The translations under genes and the position numbers were made by a program. The notes under the pieces were generated by a model. That model searched no databases. It worked only from the letters and a program-made list of their open reading frames with translations, and was not told the DNA's origin. Positions 32,843 through 40,788 of a stretch of DNA of 64,000 bases are shown piece by piece. Within the stretch, counting starts at the first letter, position 1. Each line of letters starts with the position of its first letter. Origin of the DNA: an uncultured Collinsella sp. (GTDB lineage Bacteria > Actinomycetota > Coriobacteriia > Coriobacteriales > Coriobacteriaceae); the NCBI GenBank assembly GCA_900544095.1, contig UQTV01000001.1, forward strand, positions 62,001-126,000. Reading direction: 5' to 3'.

Positions 32843-33955
32843 ATGCGCACAGCAAACACGCACAAAAACATGGCACGCTGCGCTGCTACGGCAACCCTCG
32901 CTTGTGTTTTGGGCTTGGGCCTCGCGGCTCCTGCCTACGCCGATACCGCATCCGACCTTGCCGCTGCTCGTACGAAACTCGAGCAGATCGGCACCCAAAC
33001 CCAGCAGATTTACGATGAGCTTGCCACGCAGACGCAGGCGCTCGATCAGACTGCCGGCGAGATCACGCAAAAGCAGCAGGAGATCGCCGATGGTCAGGCC
33101 AAGCTCTCGACCTATGTCGCCGGCGAGTACAAAACCGGCGGTCTGAGCCTGCTTCAGGTTTTGACGGGTGTCGATGATCTGAGCGATATGCTCAACCGTC
33201 TGTTCTACTACGGCAAAGTTTCCGATAAGCAAGCTCAGACCATTCAAGAGGTCAAGGAGCTTAAGCAGCAGCTCACCGATAAGCAGGCCGAGCAGGAGAA
33301 GAACGTCGCCACCACGCAAAAGAAGGTCGACGAGCTTAATGCCCAGCAGGCTGAAGCCCAGAACGTCGTAAACTCCCTGGATTCGCAGCTGCAGGCCGAG
33401 CTCGCTGCCGAGGCCGAGGCCAACGCTGCGCTGCAGGCTGGCATTAATGCTAGCACCGCCGAAAAGGCCACGGTGAGCAACGACACCGCCGGTACGACCG
33501 AGAACACCAACAATGGCGGCCAGACCAACAATAACAACAACCAGGGCGGCAACACGCCGGCTCCCGCACCGCAGCCTGCCCCCACGCCCGCTCCGGCTCC
33601 CACGCCTTCAGCACCGAGTCAGTCTGTTGATGGTGGCTCCGTTGTTTCGCGCGCCTACAGCAAGCTCGGCTATGCGTATTCTTGGGGCGGCATTGGACCG
33701 AACAGCTTTGACTGCTCCGGTTTTGTAAGCTATTGCCTCACGGGACGCTACTGCCGTCTGGGCACCACGGTCGACTTCATGGGTTGGACCCGTGTGTCCG
33801 ATCCGCAACCCGGCGATGTTGTGGTTAACTCCTACCATACCGGCATTTATATCGGTAATGGTCAGATGATCCATGCTTCCGACTACAAAACGGGCGTCAT
33901 CATCAGCTCCGTTGCCGCCGGCATGAACAACAATTACATTTTCGTGCGCTACTAA
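32843..33955 (+). CDS. Secreted NlpC/P60 peptidoglycan hydrolase with coiled coil
   Basis: 370 residues. Signal peptide with cleavage around APAYA-DTASD. Residues about 30-205 form a Gln/Ala-rich coiled coil as in CwlO/RipA-type proteins, which in family members is controlled by FtsEX. An Asn/Gly and Pro/Ala linker follows. The NlpC/P60 domain has catalytic Cys in FDCSGFVSYCL, His in NSYHTGIYIGNG and a third polar residue in MIHAS. Likely a D,L-endopeptidase cleaving stem peptides during growth or division. Monocistronic, with a strong terminator after it. Confidence 0.9.
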   Translation: MRTANTHKNMARCAATATLACVLGLGLAAPAYADTASDLAAARTKLEQIGTQTQQIYDELATQTQALDQTAGEITQKQQEIADGQAKLSTYVAGEYKTGGLSLLQVLTGVDDLSDMLNRLFYYGKVSDKQAQTIQEVKELKQQLTDKQAEQEKNVATTQKKVDELNAQQAEAQNVVNSLDSQLQAELAAEAEANAALQAGINASTAEKATVSNDTAGTTENTNNGGQTNNNNNQGGNTPAPAPQPAPTPAPAPTPSAPSQSVDGGSVVSRAYSKLGYAYSWGGIGPNSFDCSGFVSYCLTGRYCRLGTTVDFMGWTRVSDPQPGDVVVNSYHTGIYIGNGQMIHASDYKTGVIISSVAAGMNNNYIFVRY

Positions 33956-33978
33956 TTTATTACTGCAGCGAACGAACG

Positions 33979-34018
33979 TGGGCCTCGCGATCTTGAGTCA
34001 CGAGGCCCATTCTTTTTT
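33979..34018 (+). terminator. Terminator of NlpC/P60 gene
   Basis: TGGGCCTCG / CGAGGCCCA with a 13-base loop, followed by TTCTTTTTT. Confidence 0.88.
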
Positions 34019-34043
34019 CCCTACCGTTTGCCATAAAATCAGA

Positions 34044-34076
34044 ACGGCTATCTAGTATTCAAAACTAGATAACCGT
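34044..34076. promoter_or_regulatory. Operator upstream of degV
   Basis: ACGGCTATCTAGT and ACTAGATAACCGT form a 13-base inverted repeat with one mismatch. It ends 22 bases before the TATAAT (34098-34103), covering the -35 region. The half-site TTATCTAG recurs at 35717-35729 in front of the DUF1836 gene. Confidence 0.75.
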
Positions 34077-34132
34077 CCAATCAATCAAAAAGATGGCTAT
34101 AATTGTTGGGGAACAACTAGAAAGGACCCTCA

Positions 34133-34999
34133 ATGAGCTGGGCACTTATCTCAGATTCGAGCTGCAATCTTCGCGATTGGCAACCGACTGCACCCCGTAC
34201 CACCTTTGCATTCGCTCCTCTCAAAATTCGAGTAGGGGAGCGCGAATTTGTCGACGACCTTTTGCTCGATGTTCACGAGCTTAATGTTGCCATTCAGTCG
34301 GAAGCCAGCGCATCATCGAGCGCCTGCCCAAGCGTGGGGGAGTGGGCTGAGCTCTTTAAGCTCGCCGACAAGACGATCTGCATGCCAATCTCGGAGGGTG
34401 TCTCTGGAAGCTATAACGCTGCCGCTACGGCACGCGATATGGTACTTGCCGAGGAGCCCAATCGTCAGATTCACCTGGTCAATTCGCGGGCAGCAGGCGG
34501 CAAGATGGATCTGATCTTCTTGCTGTTTGATCGTTATCTTGCAAGTAACCCGGACGTTTCCTTTGAGGACGCCTGCGCTTACTTCGACAGTCTCGAGCAA
34601 AACAGCAAGATTCTCTTTAGCCTGTGTAATTACGAGAACCTTGCAAAGGCAGGACGCATTCCTAAGGCAGCCGGCGTCATTGCCAACAAGCTCAATATTC
34701 GCATTTTGGGCACGGCGAGCGAGGCCGGTAAAATCGAGCTCGTCGGGCACACGCGTGGCGAAAAGAAGATGCTCAACAATATCATCGACACCATGGAAGC
34801 CGAAGGTTTTACGGGCGGCGAGGTCGTTATCGACCATGTCGAGAATGAGGCAGGCGCCCAAGCACTTGCCAGCCGAATTGTGGAGCGCTGGCCAGGCTCC
34901 AAGACTATCATCATGCCCTGTAACGGGCTAAATTCATACTATGCCGAAATGTATGGGCTCATTATCGGCTACGGCATGGGCGTGGCTTCGGGCCAATAA
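34133..34999 (+). CDS. DegV family fatty-acid-binding protein
   Basis: 288 residues. DegV proteins bind a fatty acid and, as FakB in some Firmicutes, present it to a kinase for phosphorylation. Features: ALISDSSCNL at the start, PSVGEWAELF (usually TSQPS), ISEGVSGSYNAA (SSxLSGTY-type fatty-acid headgroup site), LVNSRAAGGK, and KAGRIPKAAGVIANKLNI. No fakA kinase in the window. The TATAAT box and an operator precede it. Confidence 0.88.
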   Translation: MSWALISDSSCNLRDWQPTAPRTTFAFAPLKIRVGEREFVDDLLLDVHELNVAIQSEASASSSACPSVGEWAELFKLADKTICMPISEGVSGSYNAAATARDMVLAEEPNRQIHLVNSRAAGGKMDLIFLLFDRYLASNPDVSFEDACAYFDSLEQNSKILFSLCNYENLAKAGRIPKAAGVIANKLNIRILGTASEAGKIELVGHTRGEKKMLNNIIDTMEAEGFTGGEVVIDHVENEAGAQALASRIVERWPGSKTIIMPCNGLNSYYAEMYGLIIGYGMGVASGQ

Positions 35000-35018
35000 C
35001 GTCCAACCAAGCAAAAAT

Positions 35019-35064
35019 ACGGGCGGGACAAAGTGGCAGATAGCCCTTTGTTCCGCCCGTTTTA
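35019..35064. terminator. Bidirectional terminator between degV and the DUF1836 gene
   Basis: ACGGGCGGGACAAAG / CTTTGTTCCGCCCGT stem, T-rich on the plus side (TTTTAT) and A-rich before it (CAAAAAT), serving convergent genes. Confidence 0.85.
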
Positions 35065-35072
35065 TACGTCGG

Positions 35073-35684
35073 CTAGCTATTAAACCCATTAAACTTTAGA
35101 TAGCTCATCAGGTACGCTTTCGAAACGAAGGATGAAACCGCACTGCGCACAAGCAGCGACTCACGCGTTACCTGATGCGCCGTATCGGGAACCGGCGCCT
35201 GCTCGACGGAAAACGCCGAACGAATCGATGCCTCGAGCTGATCGACCACATAATCGAAGGCCGTCGGGGCATCGTAGCTCAAACGCTGAATGTTAAAGAG
35301 TGCCTGCACCGCAGCAATAGGTAGCACCTGCTTAAAGAGGCAGATAGCGATCAGGCGGGCAATCTGCTCGCGGCCATATTGCTTTTTGACCGGAGCAGGC
35401 ACCAGGCCGACCTTCACGTAGTTATTGATCATCGATGGCGTAATGACAGGGTGCTCAACGCAAATGGACAGCGGCTCCATCCACAGCGCAACATACTCAA
35501 TGACCTGGTCGCGGTAGAGTGTCACATTGGGCAACTGGTTATAGCGCGGCAGACTCAACGTATTGAGTTTACGCACGATATCGGACTGAATGAATGCATC
35601 GGGCAGCACCGTGGGCTGAATATCCTCGGGCTTAATGCTTACCGACGAATCGGACATCGGAATAACGTGTTTAACGTGGTTCAT
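35073..35684 (-). CDS. DUF1836 helix-turn-helix regulator
   Basis: 203 residues. DUF1836 proteins are MerR-like winged-helix regulators; here PVITPSMINNYVKVGLVPAPVKKQYGREQIARL is recognisable (split: ITPSMINNYVKVGLVPAP and KQYGREQIARLIAICLF). GGAGG six bases before ATG 35684 fixes the start. The gene's promoter contains the same TTATCTAG half-site found before degV, so it probably represses itself and degV. DegV and DUF1836 genes are also neighbours in other Coriobacteriia and Firmicutes (general knowledge). Confidence 0.8.
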   Translation of the reverse strand: MNHVKHVIPMSDSSVSIKPEDIQPTVLPDAFIQSDIVRKLNTLSLPRYNQLPNVTLYRDQVIEYVALWMEPLSICVEHPVITPSMINNYVKVGLVPAPVKKQYGREQIARLIAICLFKQVLPIAAVQALFNIQRLSYDAPTAFDYVVDQLEASIRSAFSVEQAPVPDTAHQVTRESLLVRSAVSSFVSKAYLMSYLKFNGFNS

Positions 35685-35708
35685 AAAGGTCCTCCGTTCA
35701 TTTTCTAT

Positions 35709-35737
35709 ATTGTATTCTAGGTTATCTAGTTTTGCAT
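35709..35737 (-). promoter_or_regulatory. Promoter and operator of DUF1836 gene
   Basis: Minus strand ATGCAA, 17 bases, TACAAT. The spacer holds CTAGATAACCTAG (35717-35729), the same core as the degV operator. Confidence 0.65.
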
Positions 35738-35756
35738 ACCACATAGCCGGCAAGTA

Positions 35757-35798
35757 AAAGTGGTTGGACAACACATTGATGCATCGTCCAACCACTTT
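35757..35798 (-). terminator. Terminator of trxB
   Basis: AAAGTGGTTGGAC / GTCCAACCACTTT, 13-base perfect stem, followed on the minus strand by TTTTACTT. Confidence 0.8.
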
Positions 35799-35838
35799 GT
35801 TTAAAGATAGCAACCTTACATAAGATATATTATCGTAC

Positions 35839-36777
35839 TTATTCACGGAGAAACGCGTATGCGCTCGTTGCTGCTATGGCTCCGTCCGAAACGGCGGTCA
35901 CAACCTGGCGTAAACGCTTGGAACGGATATCGCCGGCTGCGAATAAGCCGGGCGTACGGGTGGCCATCGAATCGTCGGTGACAATGCCGCCGTCAGGAGC
36001 CAGATCGACTAGATGCTCAACCAGCTCGGTATGCGGCAGCATCCCCGTAAAGACAAAGATGCCAAACGAGCCAGGTTCAAATGACTCGGTATGAGTCTCG
36101 CCAGATGCATTGTCCTTAAAGGTAATCGTCGTTGGCATGGCTTCGCCCGATAGCTCCACAATACTAGTTTGGTACCTAACTGTAATATTGTCCTTTGCGA
36201 GTACTTTCTGAACAACACCATCGGGCGCACGAAACTGGTCGCGGCGCAGCACGATGGTCACACTGCTGGCAATGTCGGACAGGAACAGCGCCTCTTCGCA
36301 TGCCGAATTGCCACCACCGATTACAAAAACCTGCTTGCCGCGGAAAAACATGCCGTCACATGTTGCGCAATATGAAACGCCACGACCGCGATACGTATCC
36401 TCGCCTGCGAAACCTGCCGGACGCGGCGTGGCACCCATGCAAGCGATAACGCTCGAGGCCAGCGTATCGCCCATATCGTGATGCACCGTAAACAACGCTG
36501 CATCGGCATCGTAATCGATACCCGTAACCATGCTCCATGTAACCTGTGCTCCCAGGCCCTCTGCATGCTGCTGAAAACGCTCGCCAAGTTCGGCGCCACT
36601 CAGGAGCGGGAAACCCGGATAGTTCTCGACCTCATTGGTTGTGGCGATCTGCCCTCCCGACATGCCCTGCTCAATCACGGTCGTCGTCAGGTTGGCACGC
36701 GCAGCATAAATGGCGGCAGCATAGCCCGCGGGGCCGCCACCGATAATCGCAACATCGATCGGCTGATCGGTAGTCAT
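35839..36777 (-). CDS. trxB: Thioredoxin reductase
   Basis: 312-residue flavoprotein that reduces thioredoxin with NADPH. FAD fold IIGGGPAGYAAAIYAARA, NADPH fold VIGGGNSACEEALFLS, redox-active disulfide in SYCATCDGMFF, and C-terminal FAD motif TPGLFAAGDIRSKRLRQV. GAGG seven bases before ATG 36777 sets the start; the longer in-frame extension has no conserved sequence. Thioredoxin itself is not adjacent. Divergent from the glycosyltransferase gene. Confidence 0.94.
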   Translation of the reverse strand: MTTDQPIDVAIIGGGPAGYAAAIYAARANLTTTVIEQGMSGGQIATTNEVENYPGFPLLSGAELGERFQQHAEGLGAQVTWSMVTGIDYDADAALFTVHHDMGDTLASSVIACMGATPRPAGFAGEDTYRGRGVSYCATCDGMFFRGKQVFVIGGGNSACEEALFLSDIASSVTIVLRRDQFRAPDGVVQKVLAKDNITVRYQTSIVELSGEAMPTTITFKDNASGETHTESFEPGSFGIFVFTGMLPHTELVEHLVDLAPDGGIVTDDSMATRTPGLFAAGDIRSKRLRQVVTAVSDGAIAATSAYAFLRE

Positions 36778-36895
36778 GGAACATCCTCTCGTCGAAACAT
36801 TGACGTTCTTTGCGCTCATACCCAAATTTACGTGAACGTGACACTCATGCACTACAATGATAAATCCGTATTACAAAGCTGAAGGGGAGTTATCG

Positions 36896-38197
36896 ATGGA
36901 CCAGGCGCAGACGAGTGACGACGCTCCCCTGCTCACGCACAGCACTCCCCAATCGGAGCAAACCACGCTCCTGGCTCAACAAAAACCTCTCGTGACCATC
37001 GTGCACGCCTCCGTTGGCTCGGGCCACAAGGCCGCCGCAAATGCGATAGCGCAGGCATTCGACCTCATCCGCGGCACCAATGGCATCCCCGAGGATATTG
37101 AGATTGAAGTGCTCGATATCCTTGATTTTGGACGTATTAAATTCGACGGCAATAAGACCGCGGCTTCTTTTACGGGAGCCACGCGCCCCATTTACGACCT
37201 GACCTGGCGATATACGCTTACGGGACATCTTCTCTGGGGTGGCGGAACGGCATGGTCGCGAATTATGTTCCCCGCCTTCAACGAATATATTCGTAGCCGC
37301 AGGCCCATAGCCGTGGTTGCAACGCACATCACAGCAGCCAATGTTACCGTGGGCGCCCGCGTAATTACGGGTATCGATTATCCGGTCATCTGCGTACCGA
37401 CCGACTACGAAGTCGAGGGATGGTGGCCCCACAAGGACACCGATTTATTCTGTGTTGCCAACGAATTTATGGCCGAAACGCTGCGTCCGCGCAAGGTGCT
37501 CGAGACAAAGATTCGCATTACCGGCATTCCTATTCGCGCCGGATTCGACACGGATTACGATCGCGAGGAAGAGCTAGCTAAGTTCAACCTCCCCACCGAC
37601 AAGACCGTCGTGCTGGTAATGGCCGGTGCCAGCTTGCCTCAACCGTACGTTCGCTTTCGCGCGGAGATGGACCGCACCCTCCCCTTCCTACGCAGCTTCG
37701 AAGACATGCACTTTGTCTTTTTGCCGGGCAAAGACACCGAATATGCCACCCGCCTCAAAACGCTCTTCGACGCCATGAAGCTCGAAAACGTCACGGTTCT
37801 GGACTATGTCGATGATATGGCAGCGCTTATGCACGGCTGCGACCTGGCAATTCTCAAATCGGGCGGACTCACCGTCACCGAATGCCTGTGCGCACACCTG
37901 CCGATGATCCTGCTGGGCAAGTCCTATGGCCAGGAAAAGGCCAACACCACCATGCTCACCGGCATGGGCGCCAGCATGCATGTCACCACCGCACGAGAGC
38001 TCATCGTGACGTTGCGTCATCTCCACGATCATCCTGAGTCGCTCAAGGCACTGCTCATCAACGGCGAAGTACTACGCCGCCCACACGCAGCCGAAGACAT
38101 AGCCATCGCAACCATGGAGCTCGTAGGCAAACCCCAAAAGCGCAAAAGAGCCTTCTGCCGCTTCTACTGGGGCGGAAAACCCGCGCATATCCGCTAG
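36896..38197 (+). CDS. MGDG synthase/UgtP-like glycolipid glycosyltransferase
   Basis: 433-residue GT28-family enzyme. The N-terminal MGDG-synthase domain has VHASVGSGHKAAANAIAQA and ends with VPTDYEVEGWW. The C-terminal donor-binding part has FLPGKDTEY, VLDYVDDMAALMHGCDLAILKSGG and TVTECLCAHLPMI, the MurG-like UDP-sugar site. Probably transfers a hexose to diacylglycerol for glycolipid or lipoteichoic acid anchor. GAAGGGGAG precedes ATG 36896. The donor sugar cannot be assigned. Confidence 0.85.
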   Translation: MDQAQTSDDAPLLTHSTPQSEQTTLLAQQKPLVTIVHASVGSGHKAAANAIAQAFDLIRGTNGIPEDIEIEVLDILDFGRIKFDGNKTAASFTGATRPIYDLTWRYTLTGHLLWGGGTAWSRIMFPAFNEYIRSRRPIAVVATHITAANVTVGARVITGIDYPVICVPTDYEVEGWWPHKDTDLFCVANEFMAETLRPRKVLETKIRITGIPIRAGFDTDYDREEELAKFNLPTDKTVVLVMAGASLPQPYVRFRAEMDRTLPFLRSFEDMHFVFLPGKDTEYATRLKTLFDAMKLENVTVLDYVDDMAALMHGCDLAILKSGGLTVTECLCAHLPMILLGKSYGQEKANTTMLTGMGASMHVTTARELIVTLRHLHDHPESLKALLINGEVLRRPHAAEDIAIATMELVGKPQKRKRAFCRFYWGGKPAHIR

Positions 38198-38207
38198 GCG
38201 ATAGTCC

Positions 38208-38311
38208 GCTGCTCGGCGGGAGCCGCCCATATATCATTCCATGCTCAAACATTCTCGCTGCGCTGCGAAACTGCGCGTGGAACGATATATGGGCGGCTCC
38301 CGCCGAGCAGC
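38208..38311. repeat. Palindromic element A (27-base perfect arms)
   Basis: Arms 38208-38234 and 38285-38311 are perfect complements (GCTGCTCGGCGGGAGCCG... outward). The 50-base core contains CATGCTCAAACATTCTCGC. The same core, reverse-complemented, makes up element B at 38470-38572, but B's outer arms have a different sequence. Confidence 0.9.
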
Positions 38312-38387
38312 TACGTTTACGTACTAGCAGCCATACCGGATCCCCACCATTAAAATCTGCAAAGGCGAAACCGAAAAATATAAATAC

Positions 38388-38436
38388 AGTAAGTCGATGC
38401 GACAAAGGAGGCGTCCCTTCATAGCATCGACTTACT
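38388..38436. repeat. Palindrome with 13-base perfect arms between elements A and B
   Basis: AGTAAGTCGATGC (38388-38400) and GCATCGACTTACT (38424-38436); the 23-base loop contains its own small pair (AAGG...CCTT). No flanking T-run. Unrelated in sequence to A/B. Confidence 0.75.
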
Positions 38437-38469
38437 AGAAAAGTAAATATTGTTTCAAGCGAGTAGCCG

Positions 38470-38572
38470 CCCGCCCGGGGCTTACCTATATCGTTCCACG
38501 CGCAGTTTCGCAGCGAGCGAAGCGACGCGAGAATGTTTGAGCATGGAATGATATAGGTAAGCCCCGGGCGGG
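38470..38572. repeat. Palindromic element B (23-base perfect arms), inverted copy of A core
   Basis: Arms 38470-38492 and 38550-38572 are perfect complements (CCCGCCCGGGGCTTACC...). The core is the reverse complement of element A's core with a 7-base insertion in its centre. Only the innermost arm bases (TATATC.TTCC) are shared with A. Confidence 0.9.
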
Positions 38573-38587
38573 AGGGATACGAGCGCC

Positions 38588-39031
38588 CTAGGCGATGCCG
38601 CTGGAGCCGAAGCCTCCGTTGCCTCGGTCGGTTTTGTCTAGTTCTTCTACTTCTATGAGGTTGACCGTGGGGACTTCTTGGATGACGAGTTGGGCTATGC
38701 GGTCGCCTTTATTGATTTGAATGTTAATGGAGGGATCCAGGTTGATGAGGATAACCTTGAGTTCTCCTCGGTAGTGGGCGTCGATGAGGCCAGGCGTGTT
38801 GACTATAGACAGGCCCTGCTTGATGGCCAAGCCGCTGCGGGGCTGAACGAAGCCGGCGTAGCCATCGGGCAGGGCGATGGCCAGCCCCGTAGAGACCAGA
38901 CGGCGTTCGAAGGGCTTCAGGACGCAGTCCTCATTGGAGCGCAAATCCAAGCCGGCATCGGTGGGATGGGCGTATTTGGGAAGCTCGACGGTGGGATCGA
39001 GACGCTTTATGTTGACGGTAATGTTGGACAT
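38588..39031 (-). CDS. dut: dUTP diphosphatase
   Basis: Trimeric dUTPase of 147 residues. Five motifs: AHPTDAGLDLRS, PRSGLAIK, GLIDAHYRGELKV, KGDRIAQLVI and the flexible C-terminal RGNGGFGSSG. AAGGTGATTCC precedes the ATG. Next to nrdR, so two nucleotide-pool functions sit together. Confidence 0.96.
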   Translation of the reverse strand: MSNITVNIKRLDPTVELPKYAHPTDAGLDLRSNEDCVLKPFERRLVSTGLAIALPDGYAGFVQPRSGLAIKQGLSIVNTPGLIDAHYRGELKVILINLDPSINIQINKGDRIAQLVIQEVPTVNLIEVEELDKTDRGNGGFGSSGIA

Positions 39032-39035
39032 GGAA

Positions 39036-39479
39036 TCACCTTAGCTTGTCGAGCTCTTGCAGAAACTCATCGACGTCTTTGAAATCGCGGTAGACCGAGG
39101 CAAAGCGGATGTACGCCACCTTGTCGATCTTGGCCAAGCGCTTGAGCACCATGTCACCCAACTCATGGGACGTGACGGCCGTCAGTGTGCGAGAGCGCAG
39201 CTCGACCTCGATGTCATCGATAATCTCATTGAGCTTCTTAGTGTCGATATCGCGCTTGATGGTGGCGCGCATCAAGCCGACAAGAAGCTTATTGCGATCG
39301 AACCGCTGCTTAGTTCCATCTGACTTAATGACCTCGATAGGGTCCTCGCATCGCTCAAACGTTGTAAAGCGGTAGTTACACGAGCAACATTCGCGACGGC
39401 GCTTAATGGTGTTATTTGACTCCTGCATACGGGAATCAACGACGCGGGTATGTGCCTTGCCGCATTTGGGACAGCGCAT
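39036..39479 (-). CDS. nrdR: Transcriptional repressor NrdR
   Basis: 147 residues. Zinc ribbon MRCPKCGKAHTRVVDSR...CCSCNYRFTTFER, followed by the ATP-cone domain (VIKSDGTKQRFDRNKL). Represses ribonucleotide reductase genes when dATP is high. No ribonucleotide reductase gene or paired NrdR box is visible in the window. Confidence 0.96.
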   Translation of the reverse strand: MRCPKCGKAHTRVVDSRMQESNNTIKRRRECCSCNYRFTTFERCEDPIEVIKSDGTKQRFDRNKLLVGLMRATIKRDIDTKKLNEIIDDIEVELRSRTLTAVTSHELGDMVLKRLAKIDKVAYIRFASVYRDFKDVDEFLQELDKLR

Positions 39480-39530
39480 GGTACCTCCTCTTAAACGATA
39501 ACAAGGGTACCATGCGCAGCGCGATAATGA

Positions 39531-39980
39531 TTACGAACGAGCAGGAACCTTAAGATGCGCACCGGCGGCGAGCGAACCATGCTCCAGATGATTGACGCTA
39601 CGGATCATGTCGGAAGTCTCTTGCGTGGAAAGGCCTTCGATTGGATATTCTTCGGCAATCGACCAAAGAGAATCGCCAGGCTGAACGCGAATGGTCTCGT
39701 AGGTAATGTTGGAAACGGACTCGGCATACGCGGCGTGACGAGTGCTAAAGACCGACATAGCGAGGACAAAGAAGAGCGTAAGCGCAACGGCGACGGCGAC
39801 AATCGTCGGAACCTTCAGGGCAACGCGGGCCGGCGCGACTACAGCCTGCTGATTGCGCGCAGGCTTTACGGTCAAAGGCTGAAAGCCGGAGCGGCCACCC
39901 TGAACAACCGTAAAAGTGGGTTCTGCAGGCGTCTCGAGCTTAAGGGCGAGGTTTCCCTGGACCATATTCGTTACGTTCAT
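39531..39980 (-). CDS. LysM membrane protein, YneA-like SOS cell-division inhibitor
   Basis: 149 residues: a cytoplasmic N-terminal part, one transmembrane helix (VPTIVAVAVALTLFFVLAMSVF), and an extracytoplasmic LysM domain (RVQPGDSLWSIAEEYP...AGAHLKVPA). This layout and its divergent position from lexA match YneA/Rv2719c-type division inhibitors induced by DNA damage. The promoter contains a LexA box in the spacer. The second of two consecutive ATGs (39980) has the better spacing to AGAGGAG. Confidence 0.8.
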   Translation of the reverse strand: MNVTNMVQGNLALKLETPAEPTFTVVQGGRSGFQPLTVKPARNQQAVVAPARVALKVPTIVAVAVALTLFFVLAMSVFSTRHAAYAESVSNITYETIRVQPGDSLWSIAEEYPIEGLSTQETSDMIRSVNHLEHGSLAAGAHLKVPARS

Positions 39981-40050
39981 CATGTTCTCCTCTCGCGTGT
40001 TTTGCTGAGAACAGTTTTATCAAGCCGCGCGGACAAAAATGTCTAGCGCG

Positions 40051-40120
40051 AGAACGAATGTTCGGTTATTATTATCTTCGAACAGTTGTTCCTGTCAAGC
40101 AAAATTCGAACATTTGTTTG
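40051..40120. promoter_or_regulatory. Three LexA boxes between the LysM gene and lexA
   Basis: AGAACGAATGTTCG (40051-40064), CGAACAGTTGTTCC (40079-40092) and CGAACATTTGTTTG (40107-40120). The GAAC half-sites begin at 40052, 40080 and 40108, an exact 28-bp step. Confidence 0.88.
40069..40098 (-). promoter_or_regulatory. SOS promoter of the LysM gene
   Basis: Minus strand TTGACA (40093-40098) and an AT-rich -10 (GATAAT/TAATAA, 40069-40076) at 16-18 bases. The middle LexA box fills the spacer. Confidence 0.7.
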
Positions 40121-40143
40121 ACATGGGTAGAGAGGATGCCCTG

Positions 40144-40788
40144 ATGGCTCGCAAAATTACCAAGCGTCAGCAGCAAATTTACGACTTCATCAAGGAATAT
40201 CAGCAGGAGAAGGGTTATCCGCCCAGCGTGCGCGAGATGGCTTCTGCCGTGGGCCTTTCCTCCCCCAGCACCGTGCACGCCCATCTCTCTGCCCTGGAGG
40301 CGCGCGGGCTACTCAAGCGCGATGCCACCAAACCGCGCGCCCTGGAACTCTTTAACGAGGATGGTTCCTCTGTCTCAATTTCTAAATCTGACGAGCCCAC
40401 CGCACCTCGCGGAACGGTCTCGCTACCGCTCGTTGGTCGCGTCGCGGCTGGGATTCCCATTCTGGCCGAGCAGAATATCGAAGACACGTTTACTATCCCG
40501 ACCGAAATCGCCACTGATCAGGGTTCCTTTATCCTTGAGGTGCATGGGAGCTCAATGATCAATGTCGGCATCTTCAATGGCGATTACATCATCGTCCGTG
40601 AACAAAAGAGTGCCATGAACGGCGAAATTGTCGTGGCCATGATTGATGGTTCGGCGACCGTCAAGACGTTCTACAAGGAGCAGGGGCGTGTGCGCTTGCA
40701 GCCCGAGAACGACACCATGGAACCTATCTATGCAACGAATCCCGTTATCCTGGGCAAAGTCGTCGGCTTGATGCGCCGGTTCTCGTAA
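40144..40788 (+). CDS. lexA: LexA repressor
   Basis: SOS repressor, 214 residues. N-terminal winged helix (TKRQQQIYDFIKEYQQEKGY, then SVREMASAVGLSSPSTVHAHL). Self-cleavage site Ala-Gly in GRVAAGIPIL, catalytic Ser in VHGSSMINVGIF and catalytic Lys in DGSATVKTFYK. Three operator boxes upstream indicate autoregulation. ATG 40144 is chosen because the conserved MARKITKRQQQ begins there; ATG 40123 overlaps the third box region. Confidence 0.96.
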   Translation: MARKITKRQQQIYDFIKEYQQEKGYPPSVREMASAVGLSSPSTVHAHLSALEARGLLKRDATKPRALELFNEDGSSVSISKSDEPTAPRGTVSLPLVGRVAAGIPILAEQNIEDTFTIPTEIATDQGSFILEVHGSSMINVGIFNGDYIIVREQKSAMNGEIVVAMIDGSATVKTFYKEQGRVRLQPENDTMEPIYATNPVILGKVVGLMRRFS

